Shown here: one piece after another, positions 1-7,266 of the stretch | How positions within the stretch are numbered: the first letter of the stretch is position 1 | Layout: each line of letters begins with the position of its first letter | Assembly (NCBI GenBank): GCA_012511135.1 | Contig: JAAZGQ010000073.1 | Location: 1 to 8,457 of the forward strand | DNA from: Bacteroidales bacterium | Lineage (GTDB): Bacteria; Bacteroidota; Bacteroidia; Bacteroidales; UBA1402 | Direction: 5' to 3' | DNA: 8,457 bases | Notes under the pieces: generated by a model | The model's database searches: none | Told to the model about the DNA's origin: nothing | What the model saw: only the letters and a program-made list of their open reading frames with translations | Program-made: the position numbers and the translations under genes

Positions 1-1211
1 AAAATATAGACCGCTCTACAATGATTAATGTTATTGTAGAATCTTTTCGAGGTGTCATAGCAAAGCTATTTGGCTCAGACGAAAATTATGATGTGATTAT
101 CAACCCGGATAGCGGAGACTTTGAAATCTGGCACAATCGCGAAATAGTAGAAGACGACCAGGTAGAGGATCCGAATACTCAAATCAGCCTGACTGAGGCC
201 CGCAAAATTGAAAGCGATTACGAAGTAGGTGAAGAAGTTACCGATCAGGTATATTTCAGTGCCTTTGGGCGTCGTGCCATTTTAAATTTACGACAAACCC
301 TGGCTTCCAAAATTATGGAACTTCAAAAAGAAAGCCTTTACAATCGTTTTATAGAACAAGTTGGCCAATTGGTCAGTGCCGAAGTTTACCAGATCTGGAA
401 AAAAGAAATTTTGCTCATAGACGACGAAAACAATGAATTAATTCTGCCTAAGAGCGAGCAGATCCCCAGTGATTTTTACCGTAAGGGAGAAACCGTGCGT
501 GCTGTCATTGAGCGTGTTGAAAACAAGAATAACAATCCCAAAGCTGTTGATCCCAAAATCATATTATCGAGGACTTCCCCTGTTTTTCTGGAAAGACTTT
601 TTGAATTGGAAGTTCCCGAAATACACGACGGGCTTATTACTATCAAAAGAGTTGCCCGCATCCCGGGAGAAAGAGCAAAAATTGCCGTGGAATCGTACGA
701 TGAACGCATAGACCCGGTAGGTGCCTGTGTGGGTGTGAAAGGTTCCAGAATCCATGGCATAGTACGTGAATTGCGTAACGAAAATATTGATGTAATCAAT
801 TATACAGCCAATACCAGCCTGTTTATTCAGCGGGCGCTGAGTCCTGCAAAAATTTCCTCAATCAGACTGGACGAAGTCAACAAAAAAGCAGAGGTCTGGC
901 TCAAACCCGAAGAAGTATCACTGGCCATTGGCAAAGGGGGCATGAACATTAAGCTCGCCAGCCTGTTGACCAATTATATCATAGATGTTTTCAGAGAAAC
1001 TGACCAGGAATTGGAAGAGGACGATATTTACCTGGATGAATTCAAGGACGAGATAGATGAATGGGTCATCGAAGCCCTAAAAGCCATAGGTTGTGATACT
1101 GCACGAAATGTACTGGCCCTGCCAAGAGAAACTTTGGTCGAAAAAGCCGATCTGGAGGAAAGTACCGTGGATGATGTTTTGAGCATCCTTCGTGCAGAAT
1201 TTGAAGAATAA
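1..1211 (+). CDS. nusA: Transcription termination/antitermination factor NusA, 5' partial
   Basis: NusA binds RNA polymerase and nascent RNA and modulates pausing, termination and antitermination. The frame is open to the left edge: codons from position 3 read NIDRST directly before the ATG at 21. In Bacteroidota NusA a NIDR-(S/P)-TM stretch lies inside the N-terminal domain, so the ATG at 21 is an internal methionine and the true start is upstream. Seen in order: the end of the RNA-polymerase-binding N-terminal domain (to about 340), an S1 RNA-binding domain (about 360-560), KH1 with GVKG at 732-743 followed by SR, and KH2 with GKGG at 930-941. A C-terminal helical segment (about 1050-1205) resembles a helix-hairpin-helix. 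The two acidic repeats of E. coli NusA are absent, as I expect for this phylum. infB follows 15 bases downstream, the classic nusA-infB pairing. The stop is TAA at 1209-1211. Confidence 0.96.
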   Translation, partial: NIDRSTMINVIVESFRGVIAKLFGSDENYDVIINPDSGDFEIWHNREIVEDDQVEDPNTQISLTEARKIESDYEVGEEVTDQVYFSAFGRRAILNLRQTLASKIMELQKESLYNRFIEQVGQLVSAEVYQIWKKEILLIDDENNELILPKSEQIPSDFYRKGETVRAVIERVENKNNNPKAVDPKIILSRTSPVFLERLFELEVPEIHDGLITIKRVARIPGERAKIAVESYDERIDPVGACVGVKGSRIHGIVRELRNENIDVINYTANTSLFIQRALSPAKISSIRLDEVNKKAEVWLKPEEVSLAIGKGGMNIKLASLLTNYIIDVFRETDQELEEDDIYLDEFKDEIDEWVIEALKAIGCDTARNVLALPRETLVEKADLEESTVDDVLSILRAEFEE

Positions 1212-1226
1212 TAAATTTTTTTGCTT

Positions 1227-4202
1227 ATGTCGAGTGTTCGATTGAATAAAATTACCAGAGAACTGAACGTGGGTATCAGCACCCTGGTGGAGTTTTTACA
1301 AAAAAAAGGATTTGAGGTTGAAAACAATCCCAACGCCAAAATCAGCGAAGAGGCATATGTGCTTCTTGTCAAGGAATTTGGCGATGAGCAGGATCTTTTA
1401 ATCCCCAAAAAGGAGAAAGCCAGGACTACAGAAACTGAACAATCAATTCCTGAGCCTGCTAAGCAACAAGAAGCTCCTGAAGAACCAGTTCTAAGTACTC
1501 CTCAACAAAAATTCAAGACTCTGGGCAAAATCGATCTGGATGCTATCAATAAGCCCAAAGCAGCTGAACCCAAAAAGCCTGCCAGGGAGGAAGTCCTTCC
1601 TGAGGAAGAAAAACCCACAAAAACTTCCGAAGAAACAGTGGCTCCTTCTGTAAAGACAGCTCCTGTTGTGGAGCTTGTGGAGCCCGAAATAAGCCTTGAA
1701 GAAAAACAAGAAATACCTAATAGGGAAGTTCCGGTTGAAGCTCCGGTTGAAACGCCGGCAGCCGAAGCAAGCAGCAGCGATGAAACTCCTTCTCCTGAAT
1801 CAGCTCCTGTCGAAACAGAAATCTCTGTCAGTGCAGAAAAGGAAACAGTTGAGGAAGCCAAAGAAGAAGAGCCGGCAGTTCCCGAAATGCAGGAGGAACA
1901 AAAAGCAGAGGACCAAGAGCCCGAAGCCGAGCCTTCAAAATCCTCAGAACCCGAAATCTTCAGCTTGGGAAACAGGACTATTAAATCCAACATTAAGGTG
2001 GTTTCTACCATCGACCTGGATGCATTGAACCAAAATACCCGCCCCAAAAAGAAAACCAAACAGGAAAAACTCAAAGAGCAGGAAGAAAAGAGATTGCAGG
2101 AACAAGCTCTGCGCGAAGAGAGAAGAAAGGCCGAAGGCCTCAAGGGAAAAGCCGAAGGCAAAACCGATACTACTGATCCCAAAAAGAAAAAACGCAGCCG
2201 TATCAAGGATGTCAAAATCAGGGTAAACGGAGAATTTAATGCTCCGAACTCAAGGACTGACAAGTCCAAAAGCCGACTCAAAAAACCGGTACTCAAGACT
2301 GAAGTTAGTGATGAGGATGTCTCAAAACAAATTAAAGAAACTCTTGCCCGCCTGACCAATAAACCCAAAAAAGGGACAAAATATCGTAAAGAAAAACGGG
2401 AGGCCGCTTCACAAAGAATGCATGAGCAGGAAGCAAAAGAATTGCGGGATAAGAGTGTACTCAAAATAACGGAATTTGTTACCGTTAACGATCTGGCCAC
2501 CATGATGGATGTTCCGGCTGTAAACGTCATCTCTACTTGTATCAGTATTGGTCAAATGGTGTCTATCAATCAGCGCCTAGATGCAGAAACCATCAATTTT
2601 GTGGCTGATGAATTCGGGTTTAAAACAGAATATGTAAGTGCAGAATTGCTGGAATCCATTCAGGTAGACGAGGATAAAGAAGAAGACTTGGTCTCCAGGC
2701 CACCCATTATCACGGTTATGGGGCATGTGGATCACGGTAAAACATCTCTGCTCGATTATATACGCAACGCCAATGTAATTGCCGGTGAAGCCGGAGGTAT
2801 TACTCAGCATATCGGAGCATACAATGTTACACTCCAGGATGGTCGAAAAATCACCTTCCTGGACACCCCGGGTCACGAAGCCTTTACTGCCATGCGTGCC
2901 CGTGGAGCCAAAATTACGGATATTGCTATTATTATTGTGGCTGCAGACGACAATGTGATGCCTCAAACTATTGAGGCAATCAACCACGCTTCGGCAGCCG
3001 GAGTTCCTATGGTGTTTGCCATCAATAAAATTGATAAAGCGGGAGCTGATCCCGAAAGGATTAAACAGGAGCTGGCCTCGATGAATTATCTGGTCGAAGA
3101 ATGGGGTGGTAAATACCAGTCTCAGGATATTTCGGCCAAACAAGGTGTCAAGGTAAAGGAATTGCTCGAAAAAGTCCTACTCGAGGCTGAGATGCTGGAG
3201 CTCAAGGCCAATCCCGCCAAACGCGCCATTGGTTCCATCATCGAGTCTACACTGGACAAGGGCCGTGGCTATGTAGCAACAGTTTTGGTTGAAAACGGGA
3301 CCCTAAAAATCGGAGATATTGTCATTGCCGGTGTTAATCACGGACGAATCAAAGCCATGTTCAACGAACGTGGACAGCGAGTGGAGTCTGCCGGTCCTGC
3401 AGAGCCGGTATTGATTCTCGGAGTGAACGGAGCGCCTCAGGCAGGTGACAATTTCAATGTGCTTGATAACGAACAGGAAGCCAGAGAAATTGCCAATAAA
3501 AGAGAGCAATTGCAAAGAGAACAAGGCTTGCGTACCAGCAAAATTCTGACACTGGCCGAGATCGGAAGACGAATTGCCGTAGGTAATTTCAAAGAGCTGA
3601 ACCTCATTGTTAAGGGAGACGTGGACGGCTCCATCGAAGCTTTGTCTGATTCGCTGATCGGTCTGAGTACTGAACAAATTCAGGTAAATGTAATACACAA
3701 AGCGGTGGGCCAGATTTCCGAATCGGATGTTACTCTGGCCTCTGCTTCTGATGCCATTATTGTAGGCTTCCAGGTGCGTCCCTCCATGGCTGCCCGCAGA
3801 ATGGCCGAGCGCGATGGCGTAGACATACGTCTGTACTCCATTATTTACGATGCCATCGAAGAAATTAAATCGGCTATGGAAGGTATGCTTTCTCCGGAAA
3901 TCAAGGAGGAAATTACTTCTACTGTCGAGGTACGCGAAGTCTTTAAGATTACCAAGGTCGGTACAGTGGCCGGATGTATGGTTAAAGAAGGGAAAATTAA
4001 GCGAGGCTCCAAAATTAGGCTTATTCGCGACGGTATCGTTGTGTTTACCGGAGAATTGGGCTCTTTAAAACGGTTTAAGGAAGATGTCAAGGAAGTTGCA
4101 TCGGGTTATGAATGTGGGTTGAATATTTACAACTACAACGACATCAAAGTGGGCGATTTTATTGAAGCTTACGAAGAAATAGAAGTAAAAAAGACCTTGT
4201 AG
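1227..4202 (+). CDS. infB: Translation initiation factor IF-2
   Basis: IF2 is the GTPase that places initiator fMet-tRNA on the 30S subunit and promotes subunit joining. The ATG at 1227 gives 991 aa starting MSSVRLNKITREL, which matches Bacteroidota IF2 N-termini; an in-frame TTG at 1221 would add only two residues. Domains: a small N-terminal helical domain (residues about 1-50); a long low-complexity linker (about 60-400), acidic and Pro/Glu-rich at first, then Lys-rich; a second IF2N-type domain (about 408-468); the G domain with G1 GHVDHGKT (499-506), G3 DTPGH (546-550), G4 NKID (600-603) and G5 SAK (636-638); beta-barrel domain II (about 658-750); domain III (about 770-850); and the C-terminal fMet-tRNA-binding C2 barrel (about 880-991). 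All GTPase motifs are intact. It is longer than E. coli IF2 (890 aa) because of the linker. The stop lies 3 bases before the next start, suggesting coupling. Confidence 0.98.
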   Translation: MSSVRLNKITRELNVGISTLVEFLQKKGFEVENNPNAKISEEAYVLLVKEFGDEQDLLIPKKEKARTTETEQSIPEPAKQQEAPEEPVLSTPQQKFKTLGKIDLDAINKPKAAEPKKPAREEVLPEEEKPTKTSEETVAPSVKTAPVVELVEPEISLEEKQEIPNREVPVEAPVETPAAEASSSDETPSPESAPVETEISVSAEKETVEEAKEEEPAVPEMQEEQKAEDQEPEAEPSKSSEPEIFSLGNRTIKSNIKVVSTIDLDALNQNTRPKKKTKQEKLKEQEEKRLQEQALREERRKAEGLKGKAEGKTDTTDPKKKKRSRIKDVKIRVNGEFNAPNSRTDKSKSRLKKPVLKTEVSDEDVSKQIKETLARLTNKPKKGTKYRKEKREAASQRMHEQEAKELRDKSVLKITEFVTVNDLATMMDVPAVNVISTCISIGQMVSINQRLDAETINFVADEFGFKTEYVSAELLESIQVDEDKEEDLVSRPPIITVMGHVDHGKTSLLDYIRNANVIAGEAGGITQHIGAYNVTLQDGRKITFLDTPGHEAFTAMRARGAKITDIAIIIVAADDNVMPQTIEAINHASAAGVPMVFAINKIDKAGADPERIKQELASMNYLVEEWGGKYQSQDISAKQGVKVKELLEKVLLEAEMLELKANPAKRAIGSIIESTLDKGRGYVATVLVENGTLKIGDIVIAGVNHGRIKAMFNERGQRVESAGPAEPVLILGVNGAPQAGDNFNVLDNEQEAREIANKREQLQREQGLRTSKILTLAEIGRRIAVGNFKELNLIVKGDVDGSIEALSDSLIGLSTEQIQVNVIHKAVGQISESDVTLASASDAIIVGFQVRPSMAARRMAERDGVDIRLYSIIYDAIEEIKSAMEGMLSPEIKEEITSTVEVREVFKITKVGTVAGCMVKEGKIKRGSKIRLIRDGIVVFTGELGSLKRFKEDVKEVASGYECGLNIYNYNDIKVGDFIEAYEEIEVKKTL
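1729..1752 (+). repeat. Imperfect 12-bp tandem duplication in the infB linker
   Basis: Two adjacent 12-base units, each with the core TCCGGTTGAA, encode PVEA then PVET within the Pro/Glu-rich linker of IF2. The units differ at two bases. This is a small in-frame duplication of the kind that lengthens disordered linkers; it preserves the frame and has no evident independent function. Confidence 0.5.
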
Positions 4203-4205
4203 TGT

Positions 4206-4751
4206 ATGAATCTCTACGACATTATCATTTTGATTGTTGCCCTCCTGGGCTTAATTGATGGCTTGCGCAAAGGCCTTATTCAGACCATCGGAGCCATAGC
4301 CGGCGTAATATGTGGTATTTTTGCAGCGAAAGCTCTGTCGTATTTGCTTGCACCTTATATTTCGCAACTTTTTGAATCGGCCAGCCCCAAAGTGGTGCAG
4401 GTCATTTCTTTTATCATTCTTTTTGTGGTCACGGTAATTTTGTTCCATTTTGTAGCCCTCTTGTTGAGCAAACTCATAAAAATGGTTATGCTCGGATGGC
4501 TCAACCGCCTGGCCGGAGGGATAATTGCAGTGGTTCTCTACCTCTTTGTGCTGAGTATAGTGGCAAATGTCTTCGACTATTTTGATAAAGGAAAGTCGTC
4601 TTTCCATCAGGAAAAAAGCAGCGCTTCCCTTTTTTATGAACCCCTTTCGAATTTTGCCCCCTCGGTGTTGCCTTTTATTCATTTTGAAGACTGGAACATC
4701 AAAATCCCCGAAGCCCTTCAGAAAGCAGAGCCTGCCCCGCAAAGTATATGA
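4206..4751 (+). CDS. CvpA family inner-membrane protein
   Basis: This 181-aa integral membrane protein is of the CvpA (colicin V production protein) family. It opens with MNLYDIIILIVALLGLIDGL and continues with a Gly/Lys-rich turn, RKGL, as CvpA members do. Four hydrophobic segments are visible at about residues 4-20, 26-46, 64-88 and 100-125. A polar C-terminal tail of about 55 residues (DKGKSSFHQEKSS and onward) has no recognisable domain. In enterobacteria CvpA is linked to colicin V export and to envelope or bile-salt tolerance, but its biochemical activity is not established, so no reaction is assigned. It starts 3 bases after infB and ends 3 bases before sufB, so it is almost certainly co-translated with both. 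A CvpA gene in this slot is common in Bacteroidota. Family call is firm; function is unknown. Confidence 0.88.
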   Translation: MNLYDIIILIVALLGLIDGLRKGLIQTIGAIAGVICGIFAAKALSYLLAPYISQLFESASPKVVQVISFIILFVVTVILFHFVALLLSKLIKMVMLGWLNRLAGGIIAVVLYLFVLSIVANVFDYFDKGKSSFHQEKSSASLFYEPLSNFAPSVLPFIHFEDWNIKIPEALQKAEPAPQSI

Positions 4752-4754
4752 ATT

Positions 4755-6206
4755 ATGAAATCATCCGAAGACAAGAACATTATCACCCAGGTCACCGCCG
4801 GTGAATACAAGTATGGTTTTGTTTCTGATATAGAAACCGAAAGTATTCCCGAGGGCTTGAATGAAGATGTTGTGCGTTTGATTTCTTTAAAAAAAAAGGA
4901 ACCGGACTGGCTGCTGGACTTTCGTCTTAAGGCTTATAGACACTGGCAAAGCATGAAAAAGCCGGAATGGGCTCATCTGGACATTCCCGAAATTGATTAT
5001 CAGAAAATAGTCTATTACGCTGCTCCCAAAAGCAAGACTTCTGTAGATAATCAGGAAGAAATTGATCCGGATTTACTGAAAACATTCGATAAACTGGGTA
5101 TTCCCTTGCAGGAGCGCAAGCAATTGGCCGGTCTGGCTGTGGATGCTGTTATGGACAGCGTGTCGGTTAAAACCACTTACAAAGAAAGCTTAGCCAAAAA
5201 GGGTATTATATTTTGCTCCTTCAGCGAAGCTGTACATGAACACCCGGAATTGGTAAAACGCTATCTGGGTTCGGTTGTTCCTTATACAGACAATTATTAC
5301 GCAGCCTTGAATTGTGCTGTTTTTAGTGATGGTTCTTTTGTCTACATTCCCAAGGGAGTGCGCTGTCCTATGGAGTTGTCGACTTATTTCCGAATCAACG
5401 CCATCAATACCGGCCAATTTGAGCGAACATTGATAGTGGCCGAGGACGATAGTTATGTGAGCTATCTGGAAGGCTGTACGGCTCCCATACGTGACGAGAA
5501 TCAATTACATGTGGCTATTGTTGAAATTGTGGTAAACAATAGGGCAGAGGTAAAATATTCGACAGTACAAAACTGGTATCCCGGAGATAAGGAGGGTAAA
5601 GGAGGCATTTATAATTTTGTCACCAAGCGTTGTTTGTGCAAAGGTGAATCCTCCAAGGTTTCCTGGACTCAGGTTGAAACCGGTTCTGCCATTACCTGGA
5701 AATACCCTTCTTGTATATTGGCTGGAAAGAATTCCGTAGGAGAGTTTTATTCGGTTGCTGTTACCAACAATCACCAGCAGGCCGATACCGGCACCAAAAT
5801 GATCCATCTGGGCGAAAACAGCCGCAGTACTATCGTTTCTAAAGGCATATCAGCCGGCAAAAGCCAGAATAGCTACCGGGGCCTGGTAAAAATCACCTCC
5901 AAAGCTTCCAATGCCCGCAATCATTCTCAATGCGACAGTTTGTTGCTGGGCGATACCTGTGGGGCACATACCTTTCCCTACATTGAAATCAACAATGAAA
6001 CAGCTATGGTTGAACACGAAGCGACTACTTCGAAAATCAACGAGGATCAATTGTTTTATTGCAATCAGCGGGGCATTTCTACCGAAGAAGCCATAGGACT
6101 TATTGTGAACGGTTATGCCAAAGATGTGATCAATAAACTTCCCATGGAATTTGCCGTTGAAGCACAAAAATTGTTGCAGGTTTCGTTGGAAGGGAGTGTT
6201 GGATAA
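4755..6206 (+). CDS. sufB: Fe-S cluster assembly scaffold protein SufB
   Basis: SufB is the scaffold subunit of the cytosolic SufBC2D complex on which nascent iron-sulfur clusters are built before transfer to apoproteins. The 483-aa product compares with about 495 aa for E. coli SufB and has the full helical N-terminus, beta-helix core and C-terminal helical domain. Residues corresponding, by my hand alignment, to functional positions of E. coli SufB are present: C241 in EGCTAPIRDENQ (Cys254), Q272 and W274 in QNWYPGD (Gln285, Trp287), K291 (Lys303), C393 in QCDS (Cys405), and E420-H421-E422 in VEHEATTSK (Glu432-His433-Glu434). The protein therefore looks fully functional. It begins 3 bases after cvpA and its TAA is one base before the pnuC ATG. 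In most SUF operons sufC follows directly; here two genes intervene. An A9 run at 4889-4897 encodes lysines 46-48. Confidence 0.98.
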   Translation: MKSSEDKNIITQVTAGEYKYGFVSDIETESIPEGLNEDVVRLISLKKKEPDWLLDFRLKAYRHWQSMKKPEWAHLDIPEIDYQKIVYYAAPKSKTSVDNQEEIDPDLLKTFDKLGIPLQERKQLAGLAVDAVMDSVSVKTTYKESLAKKGIIFCSFSEAVHEHPELVKRYLGSVVPYTDNYYAALNCAVFSDGSFVYIPKGVRCPMELSTYFRINAINTGQFERTLIVAEDDSYVSYLEGCTAPIRDENQLHVAIVEIVVNNRAEVKYSTVQNWYPGDKEGKGGIYNFVTKRCLCKGESSKVSWTQVETGSAITWKYPSCILAGKNSVGEFYSVAVTNNHQQADTGTKMIHLGENSRSTIVSKGISAGKSQNSYRGLVKITSKASNARNHSQCDSLLLGDTCGAHTFPYIEINNETAMVEHEATTSKINEDQLFYCNQRGISTEEAIGLIVNGYAKDVINKLPMEFAVEAQKLLQVSLEGSVG

Positions 6207-6207
6207 T

Positions 6208-6885
6208 ATGTTTGCTCAGGATGTAGTATTGTTTTCGATCTGGGGCCACCCCATGAGCCTGCTGGAACTAATCGGTTTGATTAGCGGATTGGTGGCGGTT
6301 TATTTGGCCTCAAAAGCGCTCTCTGTAAATTTTTTGTTTGGTTTGCTCAACAATGTGGTGTACTTTGTCATTTTTTATCAGGCAGGTTTGTACTCCGCCA
6401 TGCTGTTGCAGACAGTTTATTTTGTTTTCAGCCTTTACGGGTATTTTCACTGGAGGCATCCTGCTCCGGAACAGCAGGGGAAAAACAGAGAGCTGCGCAT
6501 ACGCCGATTAAACAAGAGTCAATGGGCCCTGGTAATAGTGATTATTTTGGTGCTAGGAGGCTTGTGGAGTGAGGGCGTTATATATTTACAATCCAGATTC
6601 CCGTCATACATCGACCCTCCGGCCTTCCCCAGACTGGATGCAGTGTTAACGGTGGCAAGTGTAACTGGACAATTTTTGTTGTCCCGAAAAGTAAAGGACA
6701 ACTGGATTATCTGGATCGTTGTTGATATTTTGAGCACAGCCCTTTATGCTTATATGGGTCTGTTTTTTACAGCATTGCTTTTTGCTGTCTTTACTTTGAT
6801 AGCTATTAGAGCAGTGTTAGATTGGAATAAACAATATAAACAACAGGATGAAAACCTACAGGAAAGCAACATCGAGGCCAAATAG
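6208..6885 (+). CDS. pnuC: PnuC-family vitamin transporter (probably nicotinamide riboside)
   Basis: The product is a 225-aa integral membrane protein of the PnuC family, facilitators that take up vitamins later trapped by phosphorylation; nicotinamide riboside, an NAD precursor, is the best-known substrate. Family signs: WGHPMS before the first helix (residues 12-17), the IFYQAGLYSAMLLQ segment (55-68), YGYFHW (77-82), and the C-terminal WIIWIVVD (166-173) followed by a LYAYMGLFFTALLF helix pair. About seven hydrophobic segments are visible and length is normal. The ATG at 6208, one base after the sufB stop, is preferred; an in-frame ATG at 6151 would add 19 non-hydrophobic residues inside sufB. 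No nadR or nucleoside kinase is in the window, and thiamine (PnuT) or riboflavin (PnuX) relatives share the fold, so the substrate is not proven. No riboswitch-like leader is possible because there is no gap upstream. Confidence 0.87.
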   Translation: MFAQDVVLFSIWGHPMSLLELIGLISGLVAVYLASKALSVNFLFGLLNNVVYFVIFYQAGLYSAMLLQTVYFVFSLYGYFHWRHPAPEQQGKNRELRIRRLNKSQWALVIVIILVLGGLWSEGVIYLQSRFPSYIDPPAFPRLDAVLTVASVTGQFLLSRKVKDNWIIWIVVDILSTALYAYMGLFFTALLFAVFTLIAIRAVLDWNKQYKQQDENLQESNIEAK

Positions 6886-7222
6886 GCAAGCCGACGACAA
6901 GGAGGCACCCATTCAAAAGAGCAGCAGAGCTATTTGGGTAGCCCTGTTTATTCTGTTGATCCTGGCAGGTCTTGCTTATTTGTTGTTTAGCACACTGCCC
7001 CTGGAAGAGGCAGAAAACAGGCAACGGCTTTTGGTGAGCGCCCTTTCTTTGATGTTGCTGATTATGGGATTGCTGGTTTTTATCCGGGGTTGGTTCAAAA
7101 AAACGACAAGAAAAAAGACTAAAATAAAAAGAAAGAGCTCTGGAAAAAATTCTGGCCGAAAATCACATATCACAAAAAAAAACAAGGCCAGGGTTAAGGG
7201 AATACAGAAGACAAACAAATAG
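6848..7222 (+). CDS. Uncharacterised small two-helix membrane protein with basic C-terminal tail
   Basis: I do not recognise this 124-aa protein. It has a basic, polar N-terminus (residues 1-27), a hydrophobic helix (about 28-48), a short acidic loop PLEEAENRQR (51-60), a second helix (about 61-79), and a 45-residue tail (80-124) with 15 Lys, 5 Arg and no Asp or Glu. By the positive-inside rule both ends should be cytoplasmic and the acidic loop external. The tail could contact nucleic acid, ribosomes or acidic lipid, but this is inference only. The ATG at 6848 overlaps the end of pnuC by 38 bases in another frame; no other ATG precedes the first helix, so an undetected non-ATG start is the main alternative. 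The tail is A-rich and includes an A9 run at 7174-7182. The hydrophobic pattern, the overlap and the clean stop before sufC support a real gene. Confidence 0.7.
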   Translation: MKTYRKATSRPNRQADDKEAPIQKSSRAIWVALFILLILAGLAYLLFSTLPLEEAENRQRLLVSALSLMLLIMGLLVFIRGWFKKTTRKKTKIKRKSSGKNSGRKSHITKKNKARVKGIQKTNK

Positions 7223-7266
7223 TACTAAAAGACAGAATATAGGCCAAGGCCATAAAGAATAGATTT

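Noticed and set aside
1221..1226. TTG at 1221 as the infB start
   Set aside because: It adds only Met-Leu before the ATG at 1227; the ATG start gives the family-typical N-terminus and there is no ribosome-binding signal favouring TTG.
1502..2530. Long antisense open frame (342 codons) opposite the infB linker
   Set aside because: It is Ser/Leu/Phe-rich, the expected mirror of Glu/Lys-rich linker codons, has no recognisable domain and lies wholly inside a certain gene.
6151..6207. ATG at 6151 as the pnuC start
   Set aside because: It would add 19 polar residues encoded within sufB, unlike PnuC N-termini; the ATG at 6208, right after the sufB stop, fits the family.
7223..7266. Possible promoter or hairpin terminator in the 44-base gap before sufC, including GGCCAAGGCC at 7242-7251
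   Set aside because: The inverted repeat has arms of four bases with a two-base loop and no T-tract, so it is not a stable terminator. No Bacteroidota-type -7 (TAnnTTTG) and -33 (TTTG) pair is present; TAGATTTA at 7260-7267 overlaps the start codon.
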